From contig NC_092702.1 of assembly GCF_964275005.1 (NCBI RefSeq), positions 35,347,816 through 35,411,815 of the forward strand: DNA of 64,000 nt. The letters are read 5' to 3'. Within the stretch, counting starts at the first letter, position 1. Each line of letters opens with the position of its first letter. Shown one piece after another: positions 47,812 through 58,253 of this stretch. The notes beneath the pieces are model-generated. The model saw only the letters and a list, made by a program, of their open reading frames with translations. It had not been told where the DNA came from and ran no database searches. This DNA comes from Diadema setosum. Its lineage: Eukaryota > Echinodermata > Echinoidea > Diadematoida > Diadematidae. A program made the position numbers and the translations under genes.

Positions 47812-48087
47812 ATGCCGGGAAAGTTCAAGTTTATTACGATCTGCATGAAGCCCAATCGAGAAAGTACGAGGCGCTCACGATCAGCTTCGCCGCACTTCTT
47901 CCGTGCGCCTCCGTCTCCGATCAAAACAAGTTCGACCCCCACGACATGTCCGAGATGTTCGTACAACGGAGCAGCCGCCGCTGCGTCCGCCGCCGTAGGA
48001 GGCAACGCGTACGGTGAAATCCCCACTGCGCCTGCCTCGACTCCACTAACGATAGTTCGTCAACCCCACATAGCCACAACAGACAAA
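47812..48087 (+). other. possible in-frame N-terminal extension of NMNAT
   Basis: The NMNAT frame stays open for 92 codons upstream of the conserved start, beginning at an ATG with fair context (GAA before it). The peptide is basic and Ser/Pro/Ala-rich (RRSRSAS, GAAAAASAA), unlike the enzyme fold. It may be 5' UTR that happens to be open, or an alternative isoform with a disordered leader. The downstream ATG has the better Kozak context. Confidence 0.4.
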
Positions 48088-48166
48088 ATGGCTGCGCCCA
48101 CTAGAGTGATGCTGCTGGCATGCGGGTCTTTTAACCCGATAACCAACATGCATTTGAGGATGTTTG
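48088..48166 (+). CDS. nicotinamide mononucleotide adenylyltransferase (NMNAT), exon 1
   Basis: NMNAT joins NMN and ATP to make NAD+, the last step of NAD synthesis. Exon 1 starts at ATG in strong context (ACAAAATGG) and encodes 26 codons plus one base. RVMLLACGSFNPITNMHLRM holds the nucleotidyltransferase signature GxFxPxTxxH, which binds the ATP phosphates, on the first Rossmann strand and helix. The donor TTTG|GTAAGT leaves phase 1. Exon 2 begins with AG, giving Glu and restoring the family wording MFEIARDY. The short leader before the motif matches nuclear/cytosolic animal NMNATs, but the paralogue class cannot be fixed from two exons. Confidence 0.95.
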
Positions 48167-48534
48167 GTAAGTATTGTTGCATATCCAAGGCGTGAATATT
48201 CGGGTGTTTCACTGTAGTGAGTTAAGACGTACATAGACTCCAGCAATGCGATCAGATGATAGATTTGAGAATGAATGAAACTGTACCGCAAGGCGTAAGC
48301 ATTGTGATGCACAACGTGCACGACGTGCACAACGTGCACCGTCCTTGTAATTTGGATTATGCGGTGAGTTATGGTGCAATAATGCATGTATGCAAAGCAG
48401 GATCCCCAGTAAGAGAATAGGATGTGCTGTACAGCCCAGTGGCAGTAGTATAGCCTCAGTCTTTGTTCATTTGTGCTTCAACACATGTTCAATACAACTG
48501 GAGACTAGATCTAGTAAACACAGAGAGGGGGTAG

Positions 48535-48709
48535 CAGGGGCGGATCCAGGAATTTTGTCAAGGGGAGTGGGAGGCGCCTTTACAAAACCTGTCGGGGGGG
48601 GGGGGGATGCACACACTCACTCCCCCATTTTTTCTATTTATATCTTTTGTTTTAACAAAAACTGAAGGGGGACGCGCGCCTGATGCGCCCCCGCCTGGAT
48701 CAGCCACTG
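48535..48709. mobile_element. MITE with CAGGGGCGGATCC-type ends
   Basis: The left end CAGGGGCGGATCCAGG (48535-48550) matches the reverse complement of CCTGGATCAGCCACTG (48694-48709) at 13 of 16 positions. The core is rich in G and C runs and has no ORF. CAGGG-type termini hint at a hAT-related origin. A partial flanking repeat (GGTAG) is present. Confidence 0.72.
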
Positions 48710-49230
48710 GGTAGGAAGAGTTCCAGTCATAATAAAGCAAGCCGCTCTTAATGTGACCATATATAACGGCATCCAAATTTGACCGCTGGCTACAATTTCA
48801 AGTACAATGTATGTGTAAACTTAATTTAAACTATTAAGCCTATGCTTTTGCGTGCAGTTAAATTATGGCACATGAGGTCTAACCTTGGTGCAGGTTTTGT
48901 ATCCTCCATGTCATTTGACCCTAGTAGTAGTAGTATCCTGGCTATCTAATAATTTTCAGCCAATGTGATGTAGAATGCTATCTGATCTATAACATCTTGG
49001 ATATGGTACCACTGGTAGGACCTATAATTTACAAAAATTGCAAGTTCTTTAAAAAAAAAAAAAAAAATGCAGCCCCCTCAAACCCTAGTACTGATGTTGT
49101 CCTAATGGGCTATGGGAATGCATACTCTAGAAATCAATTGGAACCCCTATTCTTGTGCTATAAATCCCAACCTAAGTTCATTCCTGCAAATGAAAACATC
49201 ATCATTGGCATGGAAATAAATCTTTTTTGT

Positions 49231-49313
49231 TTAACCTGTTGAGGACAGGCTGATTTTGCTACAACACGAATTTCCCATAGACCCCTGCCCGAGTATACTC
49301 GGGACTCGTCCTC
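49231..49313. repeat. dispersed repeat 'TTGAGGAC...GAGTATACTC', copy A
   Basis: Shares TTTCCCATAGAC, CTGCCCGAGTATACTC and TGATTTTGCTA with 60,761-60,836. GAGGAC near the left and GTCCTC at the right are inverted, so it is probably the end or the whole of a small foldback element. Confidence 0.65.
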
Positions 49314-49850
49314 TTCTTTCTTTTTTACTGGAGGATCAAGAAACATTACCAGTTTTTTGCCCAAGACTTTGAATAATTGGAATGATGTATCAGTAGACAC
49401 TATAAAAAAACAAAACAAACAAACATCTCAAAAATTTCACCTCGTTCTCAGTAAGATGATGTAAATAACCACACGACACAGAAGCAGCACTGCATCCTCT
49501 AGACAATTTATGGGTTAGTCAAATGCCGGTTAGTGGTTAACTGAACACAGTCACGTGATGGAGGCACATTGGTTATGTACACCCATGGGCAGAACATTTT
49601 TGTAATGTTCTCCCATGGAAAAGCGTTTTCACGTAACAAATGACAAATGATACCAAACGATTGAGCTATCATATTTTTCATGCAATCGATAGGATAAATT
49701 TGCCTATTCCAAACAATGTGCAAAAGCAGATGACCAATTATTGTAATGCGTACGAAAGTGTGATTTGAAGGACCTGCACACAGTGAATTTGGCTCTGCGC
49801 GAGTGATCGAGTGCGTTGTGCTGGTGGTTGTATTTGACTAACCCATATAA

Positions 49851-49983
49851 CAGGGCTCCACACTAACTTTTATTTTTGGTGGCCCGATCAGGCCACCACA
49901 TTCTTTTTTTCTGAAATTTTGGTGGCCCGACGTGTGGTTTTGGTGGCCCCAGGCCACCAGGCCACCGTTAGTGTCGAGCCCTG
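49851..49983. mobile_element. hAT-like MITE, CAGGGCTCSACACTAAC ends
   Basis: The left CAGGGCTCCACACTAAC and the right GTTAGTGTCGAGCCCTG are inverted with one mismatch over 17 bp. The core has several GGTGGCC units (a small internal repeat) and no coding capacity. Flanks CCATATAA and CATCTAAT are only loosely alike, so the target duplication has decayed or is absent. Confidence 0.82.
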
Positions 49984-49988
49984 CATCT

Positions 49989-50158
49989 AATATAACAGAT
50001 GATGACTTTTGTTGTCGGGAACATGGACAGTACCAAACGTTCCACCCTCAGGGTTTGAAATGCCATTTTGGGAGGCTATAAGTCCCTCAATAGCATTTCA
50101 AACCCTTTGGGTGGAACATTCGGTATGTTCCCTCCTCCGCCAGTCATCATCTATATAA
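49989..50158. mobile_element. foldback element beside the hAT-like MITE
   Basis: Long imperfect inverted arms: left TATAACAGATGATGACT ... GGGAACAT ... CGTTCCACCC ... GGGTTTGAAATGC, right GCATTTCAAACCC ... GGGTGGAACATTCGG ... ATGTTCCC ... AGTCATCATCTATATA. The arms are about 70 bp and the spacer about 25 bp. It begins only six bases beyond the previous element, so the two are adjacent or nested insertions. Confidence 0.78.
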
Positions 50159-53100
50159 TGTTTTACAGCAATGGTTAATGTTCACATGTAATCCTGTACA
50201 TGTAGGTCTGAGTATTAATCCAGAGTACCTCTTCTTGTTCTTCAGTATAAGTGATGGCTGGGGTGCTAAGTAATCATACCACAATTTACACCAAAATGTA
50301 TCAGTTACAAGGACAAACATTTATAAACATTAAATTATATTGTACATACATGTACATGTATTTTAATTTTACTTTGAACAGCAGCTGTGATTACAAATAT
50401 ACTGCTCTTTTTTTTTCCCACCTGTAGAATCTAAAAAAATACTGTATATTTCGGAAATATCTGAAAACAGTTACACTCTACATGATGAGATACAGAGGAA
50501 GGTACCAGTAAAATTCTTGCCTCTTACTGTATTTTGAGTGCAATTCGACACACATTTCTTGCAATCTCGGGTTGTAGCTGCACCCATGAGAATAAAAATG
50601 TATTTCAGGAAAACCAGTTTTGACATCAGTAGTTCATCAGTATTTCGAAAGGTAAAAAATTCAGTGCATCTCCACATCTGCAGGAAGTGCACATGATCAC
50701 ACCATACTGAGTAAATGACCTCAAATATTAATATAAGATATTTGTGTTTAAAAGCAGAAATTTAATTTGCTAATCAATGAACCACAGTTTTCTTTGAACT
50801 TGTTACACATATGAAGAGCTCCCTTAACAAAATGAATGCTTTTAAAGGACTTCTACATGCACTTTTGATTCTTGAGAAGAGCTAAGATAACTTCAAGAAA
50901 ATGAGATGAAAGACGGGAGGTTTGCAGTAGTAGCATGTGTAGGTATTCGTAGAAGGGACTGTTGTGTAGAGAAAGATGTGCAGCTTACAGGAACATACAG
51001 ATTACTGCTTTGTATGACCTATACATACACAGTAGATTACACTTAATGGATACATTTCTTAAAAACCTGGGGTTCGTTTCATGAAGTCATCACATGAAAG
51101 TTGTTAAATAAATTTCAGAATGTCCAAAGTCGCTCAGATGTACAATTTTGTACATATGAGGATTACATTGTCAAGGAAATTCACATGTGTACATGTTATA
51201 CATGCCAGTGAACAAATGAAAGGTAGCATTTGGATGCATATAAATCAATAAGGAGTAAAGTAGAATTTTGAAGACTGATTCAGTGACCAAATGTTGGTAT
51301 GGTAATATACCCACACATGATACATACAATGTACATAGGCCTACATATTGTGGATATTCTATGGGCTACAGACTTAAATAATATGGTTGCTTTGTCTGAG
51401 ACTCATTATATTGTGCAATCGTTCTGTTTCCTGGTATTAGTGAGATGACCCATCCGCTTACACCAGCTTCTTCTGAAGAGGATTTCCTTCCCGAGGAAAT
51501 TATGAAAAAGGACAGGAAAAAGGATTATTTCCAGATATGGGCAGTAGTTGCAAAAATTGTCACTACTTCCCCCCTCCAGTATAAGAGTTTAGTCTGACTT
51601 AGTTTGACTCAACATTAGTTTATGATCCATTACATACGTGATTTACTGCCAGTAGTGTTGCAGGGTTTGATTATCAATTTATTTGGGCACAGGGTGGAGC
51701 AAGCAGAAATGAGCATGTGGGAATCGAAATTTCACAAATTGTGGTTGTAATATCATGTAAACCTAAGGAAGGGTTCTTTTCTGTCAATTGATGCAACAGA
51801 TAGAAAAGAACAAGACAGCAAACAATCAAGTCTAAACAACAACAACAACAACAAAACAATAATAACAACAACAAAATTTCAGTTTCAACTATTTCTTACA
51901 TATATAATCTGTAAGTAGTGATTGTGGTTGAACTCATGAAGGTTCACTGTTACATTCTGTCCCTGGTGTATACATAATGTACTGTACTTATTCTGTCTCT
52001 AGGAAATTGTGTAGTTCAGACATAATCATAGCTGTAGTTACCATGCTCAATCTACAAGGGATGAAATGTTTCCCCATGCATCAAATTTTAATGTGTGATA
52101 TAAAATCGCTGGTCCTAGTAAAGAAAGGAAAGTTCAAGCAACCAGCATTTACATAATGCCTCTCTCTCTGAAATGTTTGCTTGCACAAACAAAACATTAA
52201 GGGACTCACGAAATTGAATATTTCCATCGTTATGTAAGTAATTTGGATCATTTATTCAGATGCAAGACCTTACATTTATGTACATGTAATGAATATTTCA
52301 ATATGAAATCTTTATCATACGTAGGAATTTGATGATGATCAACAATAAGGTCACACGTTATCAGGCAATCGTCAGACAAAAATAGGTATTTAAAGTCTAA
52401 TGATGCACAGCAGAGAAACACTGCCCCATTAACATGAAAATGCATTGTATTTTGTCAGTATATGTACAATTTTCTGTGAAAGTGTTGAATAATTTTATGG
52501 AGTCTCCATCTCAACATTTGTAATGAGACATGTTCTCAAGTCCTAAGAGATTTGGGGGATGCCAGGAAAGGGACACATGTATACTACTGCAGCATCACAA
52601 GAAAGCACAACTTGTAAATTTTTAGCTGCTTGAAGTAGAATCGACAGCAAGACTCCAAATCACATGTCCAAGTGTGCATTTCAGTGCAGCGGTTAAATTT
52701 ATCAAAGCGTGCACGTCATCGGAGGACGGAATACTGTTGAGATGTATTACTTTCCAGGATATCCCCTCAGAAGTCACCAGTGTGTGGGTGGGACCCATCG
52801 CTCTAACAGAAAAATTGTCAGTTTTCCAGATGGGTACTTCTCTCTTTTTTCTTCCTTTCTCTCCCCTTCTCCTCCTCCTCATCCTCCTCCTCCTACTCTT
52901 CCTCCTCTCTCCCTCTCCCCCCCCCCCCCTCCTCCATCACTCATGCTTTCTTCCGTTCGTCCTGGCACACCGCTCTGAGAGATGCGCGTGTGACGTGATC
53001 CGTGACGCATGCAATATCGGACAAATAAGTCCCAGTAGGCAGTAGGGCATCCTGATAGAATGCCCCAATTACGAAGCTGTACATGTTTTGTGTAGGGGAG

Positions 53101-53479
53101 CATCAAACCTCTAATTCATATCTTCACAATTCTAAACTAGCCCCAAGTGACGTGTCAATTTCCACATGTATTATATTTATTCTTTTACTTGAGTAAGTCC
53201 TTTTAAATGAATTCTTGCATCACATTTGCAGAGGAAGAGAGATGATTTGGTATCAATGTCTGCAACAATTACATATTACTTGAAATCATTATATACACTG
53301 AGTATGATTGTACTCTGATAACACAAGAAAACACATATGATGTAACCAGCCTAGGAAACCATATTTGAACAGTTCTCATAAATTGACATAATATGCAGAA
53401 AGTTGTACAGTATGGCAGTGTTGCATTAATGCTTGTATCATTGACAGGCTTTGTGTAGCCCCTAAAGACAATTTAATGA

Positions 53480-53640
53480 TGAATCTCTTAAGCAAGCAAC
53501 CACAGACCAATGGCTGTTGGACAAGGCAGAAAAGATAAAGTACCTTGCCTAGGGGCACAACTACATTGTACTGCAGCTAGGGGACTTTAAAAACATCATG
53601 ATTGATAAGATCTGTGGTTTTATCCATAAGGCCACAAGAA
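53480..53640. repeat. possible old SINE or retroposon fragment, second copy
   Basis: Contains GTACCTTGCCTAGGGGCAC and AGGCCACAAGAACTCCC in the same order as the region at 39,690-39,855. Diverged and without visible ends. Confidence 0.4.
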
Positions 53641-53984
53641 CTCCCTTGAATAAAAGCACTTGTAGCAGTTATGAAGTTAAATGAGAGAGAATGTAACTGA
53701 GCTTTTTAAAATTTAGCAATGATTATACATTGTTAGTACAGATCACATCTTTGCTATATCTATAGAACAAAATATAAAAGCAAACTAGACTCGGAATTTG
53801 TCAACACTGACAAATTAGGTGATCCGATCTCTTGGGAAATCAATGATTTGAGTCCTGATCCCAATAGGCATGACTATACAGGTTTCATCTGTGTTGAGAG
53901 GACATTGGCCATGTGATGTTTGGAGTCTCATTTAGAAAAGGGAGTCAGACCTGCCATCTTTGGTACCGAATTCCGTATGCACTA

Positions 53985-55112
53985 ACGAAGATACAGAATG
54001 AAGTATATTTGCCCTTTGACCCCATTTTGCACACCAAAGATGGCATCTGAGCAAAAAGTAGTTATTTTGTGAAATGATTCTTGTAAAATGGTCCTTGCGT
54101 GTGCAAAATATGGGAAAGATAGGACAAGTATTCACGAAGATACAGGATGAAACATTTATGACCTTTGACCCTAATTTACATACCCAAGATGGTGTCCGAT
54201 CAAGTAGTTGTTATTTTATGAAATAATGTACGTGACATGAACTAAACATGTGCAAAATATGGGGGTAATAGAGGCTGTTTTTCTTGAGTTATTGCAAAGA
54301 AAGTTGCAGAAAGAAAGAAATATCTCAATACATCGAAGATAAGCTTTAATTTCAACCAAGTTTTTTTAGCATGATCCAGACATCGTATGAAAAAGAAAAG
54401 GCATATTTCTGATAGCGCAAAGTCTCAGCTACAACATATTAAAATCTGGGAGAAATTCACCGAAGGGTAAGTGAGCTAGTGCTCGATAAAGACAATCATG
54501 TCAACTTTCACATCTAGAAAAATTCCCTCCCATAGAGATAACACGTCATAACGAAGATACAGAAAAAAGTACATATGACCTTTGACCCCACTTTGCACAG
54601 ACAAGATGGCATCTGAGCAAAAAGTGGTTATTTTGTGAAATGATCCTTGTAACACGGTCTTTACGTGTGCAAAATATGGGAAAGAAAGGACATGTATTTA
54701 TTAAGATACAGGATGAAATATTTATGACCTTTGACCCTAATTTACAAACCCAAGATGATGTCCGATCAAGTAGTTGTTATTTTATCAAATAATGTACGTA
54801 ACATGAACTAAACATGTGCAAAATATGGGGGTGATAGGGGCTGTCTTTCTTGAGTTATTGCAAAGAAAGTTGCAGAAAGGAAGAAATATCTCAATACATC
54901 GAAGATAAGCTTTAATTTCAATCCAATTTTTTGACGTGATGCCGACGTCGTATGAAAAAACGAAGGGCACACTTACGATAGCCCAAAGTCTCAGCTACAA
55001 CATACTAAAATTTGGGAGGAATTCACCGAAGCATAAGTGAGATAGTGCTCGATAAAGATAGTCATGTCAATTTTCATTTCCAGAAAAACTGCCTCCCATA
55101 GAGATAACACGT
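53985..55112. repeat. 566-bp tandem duplication inside the 2.3-kb element
   Basis: Copy 1 (53985-54546) and copy 2 (54551-55112) run parallel from ACGAAGATACAG to CCCATAGAGATAACACGT at a constant offset of 565-566 bp, with scattered substitutions. Each copy holds a shorter internal repeat marked by GATACAG...ATGACCTTTGACCC. Confidence 0.9.
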
Positions 55113-55290
55113 AAACTGGTCAAATTTGACAAGATTACTTTGAATCCATTTTTACGATGTGATGCCGTCATCCAATCAAAATGCTGTTATTACATTAATG
55201 AAAAAGCATTTAATAAGCTACAACATACTGAAATTTGTGTGAAAATTGGCAAAGGATAAGTGAGATACGCTCGAGTGAACTTGAAATTTG

Positions 55291-55945
55291 ATGACGTCAT
55301 TTTAAAAATTTACTTTTTTTACTTTATTAAGAAATTTGATATCTTTTAATCATTTTTTCAGTACCGCCAACCCATGAAATGATATGTACAACTCATCAGC
55401 TTTCAAAATATGTAAAGAAAATGGGGGGTCACCGTCCATCCTGACGAGTAAAATCGGATTTAAAATTGGCGGTTTTTTGGCATTGTTGCACCGTATATCG
55501 CCATTGACGCGCGCGCGGAATTTCAACTTTGACGGGCCCGTATGACGTCATATTGAGTCGGATTGACTTGAAACTTGGTAGAAACATTCCTTGACATTCC
55601 AGGCATCCGATCCGTGTGAAAAAATGGGAAATTTCTATTGCATATGAGCTGTGCGTGCGTATATGTGCGCGCGCGTACGCGTCCGTCCAATTTTTTCAAT
55701 TTTTCAAAAAATGCTCCAAATGGTCTGAAACGTGTGCAAAAAAAATTTGAGCTCGATTTGAGCATACAAATATTTCAACGCGCGCGTACGCGCACTTTTT
55801 AATAATAAATGTGAATTTTGATAATATGAGTAGAATGCGCTTGACTTGAAATATATGTGACGTAAATTTTATTGAAAAATTCCATTCCAATAATGAGATA
55901 TGAATGAAAATGTGTTTTCATATAATGACGTCATAGTGACGTCAC
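55291..55945. promoter_or_regulatory. cluster of four CRE-type palindromes
   Basis: TGACGTCA cores occur at about 55292-55299, 55543-55550, 55926-55933 and 55937-55944, all within the mobile element. Each is the consensus site for CREB/ATF factors. Whether they act on NMNAT is unknown. Confidence 0.5.
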
Positions 55946-56149
55946 GGTCGACTGATCACTATTATTTTACTTGCGCTGTCGTCTTTGCGACATGATACAT
56001 ATATGGTATAAGTGTGACATTGAGAGGCAGTGCACTTTCTGAGCTAACCTCTGCACAAATTTTGTCCAGAAATAAAGAAGATTAAAAAGAAGAACAAAGA
56101 ATCAGTACAGATACAGAAGGTGATCCGAGAGGATACTCGGATCACCTAA

Positions 56150-58164
56150 CAAATTTACCAACTGCAGTATCCATAAAATGTCATCTCTGTTAGATGTTTG
56201 GTACTCTTGTTATCAATATACTACAGTGCTATTATACAGAGAATGAAATTTGATAGGGCTTCAACACACTTATGATATTCCAGATTGTCTGATGTACAAT
56301 TCAGATAGAGTGAATGAAGTGTAAGCATTTCTACACCTGTTTGACATGCATGGAAATAGCATTAACAGGGCTTCACACCATTACCAAGGAGTTTACCGGG
56401 CATCCCCCAGCCCTGTACTTCACCCCTTGGCGCCAAAAGGGCTCATATCCCATCAGACTTTGTGATCTTAATGATCTGGCTCTTTGAGATGCCTCTGTTG
56501 TGACAGGGCTTCGTCAAGAAAGATGGACACCATTGTAAACTTAAATTCATGCACTGTATATGCTGTGTATTTCAGAGGGGTTTTTATTTTTGTGAATGTG
56601 GGAGTTTTCTTGATATATGTGCAAAAATGAAAACAAATGGCAAAGTTTTGCCTGGATATCCTGATACATGTCCAATGTACAGCATGGTATGATCTCACTA
56701 AAGTTTTTTCTTCAAAAAGGCTGTCACTTATTATTCTCAATCTTTTGCTGTGGTTTTTATTTGCAATGTTAGCCACTCACAAACTTGCCTTACCTGTCCC
56801 AGTTCACAAAATAAATGTTTGCGATGCATTTCTTGTATTGTACATATTCCACCAATTTAGTTATTTTAGCAATGAGGTCATATTTTGAGATGCGAATCAT
56901 CCTGAAAACATTGCTTTCATTAACTAGTACATTAGTTGACATTATCTGTTGAAAATGAATGCACAAATAGAAATGTATCCGTAAGAATCATTTATCTTTA
57001 GACTGCCAACAATATTAATTTGAATGACATGAAATTCACATTGGGAACCGTATAATGAAATTGAAGACTGGGGATGGAGGAATAGAGAAGGAAAAAATAG
57101 AGAGACCAGATAAATGTCATTAGTGTGATATAATACGAGATGAAATATACTGAAACACATCATCATTATTTGCCCTGACAGATATATCACAAATTTTTGC
57201 AAACTTGTTAAGCCCGACAGCATATTTTAAGGCTCCTGCCACACTCACTTGTGTGGATCGGAAGAAAAGGTGTGCTACAAAATTTCTGTGTATCTGATTT
57301 ATAATACACATTGCCACTGTTGTGACACTGTACATGTGTATACGTGTGTTTGTACCTGTATGCCTGGACATCTGCATTGGGCAAAAGATGATGAAACGGT
57401 GGGGAAATCATTGATGAAATTCCAATGGCAGAATGCAATTTACATGTCGCCTTGTATCAAGCAGAGAGCTTTTGAGATGGCCTTCCTGTATTAAGGCAAT
57501 GTTTCCGGAGCTATCGCCGGGGAAATGGGAGCTTAGATTAGGGCACATTGCAGCATGAATGATCAAGGATGCAATGGAAATAAATATCGGATGCTGCAGG
57601 GTTACAATGTATACTTTATATTGATACGGAGTAAACAGGCCAGGAGAGAGTTATACTCAATATGTGGGCGTACAAATTTAACATGAGATGCAACTGTCTG
57701 CTTGTGGGATACAATTTGTCTCAAAATATATGTTCTATATGTATGTATTATTCCATTCTATTTTGGGGTGTTTCCTTTTTTTTTGGGGGGGGGGGGAGGG
57801 ATGGGTGGTGGGTTGGATGGAGGTAAAGTGAAGATGTTCTTCCCCTCATGCAAACTATCATGTATGAAATCTGATTACTGTCCTTTTTCTTTGTGCATCA
57901 TTTATGTGACTTAATTCAGCCAATGTTACATGGATAATGTCTTCGCAGAAATATCAAAGGAAGAAAGAAAAAAAGCAAGAAAAATAATAAAACCAAACAC
58001 ATGTTATTAAATACATGTGTATATCCTCAGGCAAAGAGCTACATTTTATTAAATATGTGGAATTGAGTTTTCAGAAAAAGTATGTCAGACTGTTATCTTC
58101 CACTGATCTGAATTCAACAGAAAACATATGAATTTTGCTTATCTTCTTGTTGCCATGACTACAG
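56150..58164. other. distal part of NMNAT intron 1
   Basis: No exon beyond the one at 58,165. A 49-bp CAGGGCT...AGCCCTG pair at 56366-56414 may be another collapsed hAT-like element. G-run at 57785-57797. Confidence 0.45.
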
Positions 58165-58253
58165 AGATTGCTAGAGACTACTTAAACCACAAAGGAGGTT
58201 TTCAAGTCATCGGAGGAATCCTCTCTCCCGTCAATGATGGCTACAAAAAGAAG
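58165..58253 (+). CDS. NMNAT, exon 2
   Basis: Preceded by the acceptor CATGACTACAG| and followed by AAG|GTAAAC. It encodes the rest of a split Glu plus IARDYLNHKGGFQVIGGILS and PVNDGYKKK, the second conserved block of animal NMNATs (SPV-D-Y-KK in the family). The exon ends in phase 0 exactly at the KKK/G boundary of vertebrate enzymes. The remaining catalytic exons are not visible before 64,000, so the gene is cut by the window edge. Intron 1 is 9,998 bp. Confidence 0.95.

Larger units (their letters stand above)
53815..56149. mobile_element. 2.3-kb non-autonomous element with TTAGGTGATCCGA ends
   Basis: A perfect 13-bp inverted terminus bounds the unit: TTAGGTGATCCGA at 53815-53827 and TCGGATCACCTAA at 56137-56149. 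The right end also forms a strong hairpin (GGTGATCCGAG, six-base loop, CTCGGATCACC), and CAAATT flanks both ends. A 3' hairpin ending in CTAA recalls Helitron or Helitron2-type elements, but a TIR transposon is equally possible. No replicase or transposase frame is present. Inside are a 566-bp tandem duplication, several GCGC-rich stretches and four TGACGTCA palindromes. It lies in NMNAT intron 1. Confidence 0.75.
48167..58164 (+). other. NMNAT intron 1 (9,998 bp)
   Basis: A GT-AG intron between the two recognised exons. It contains at least four transposon-derived segments (48,535; 49,851; 49,989; 53,815), one dispersed repeat (49,231), T- and C-rich runs, and no other gene that I can support. 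Frames at 52622-53045 on both strands mirror a TCC-rich tract. Confidence 0.85.

Noticed and set aside
52622..53106. Frames around the TCC/CCC tract as an exon inside the NMNAT intron
   Set aside because: The composition follows the simple repeat, there are frames on both strands, and no consistent splice sites were found.
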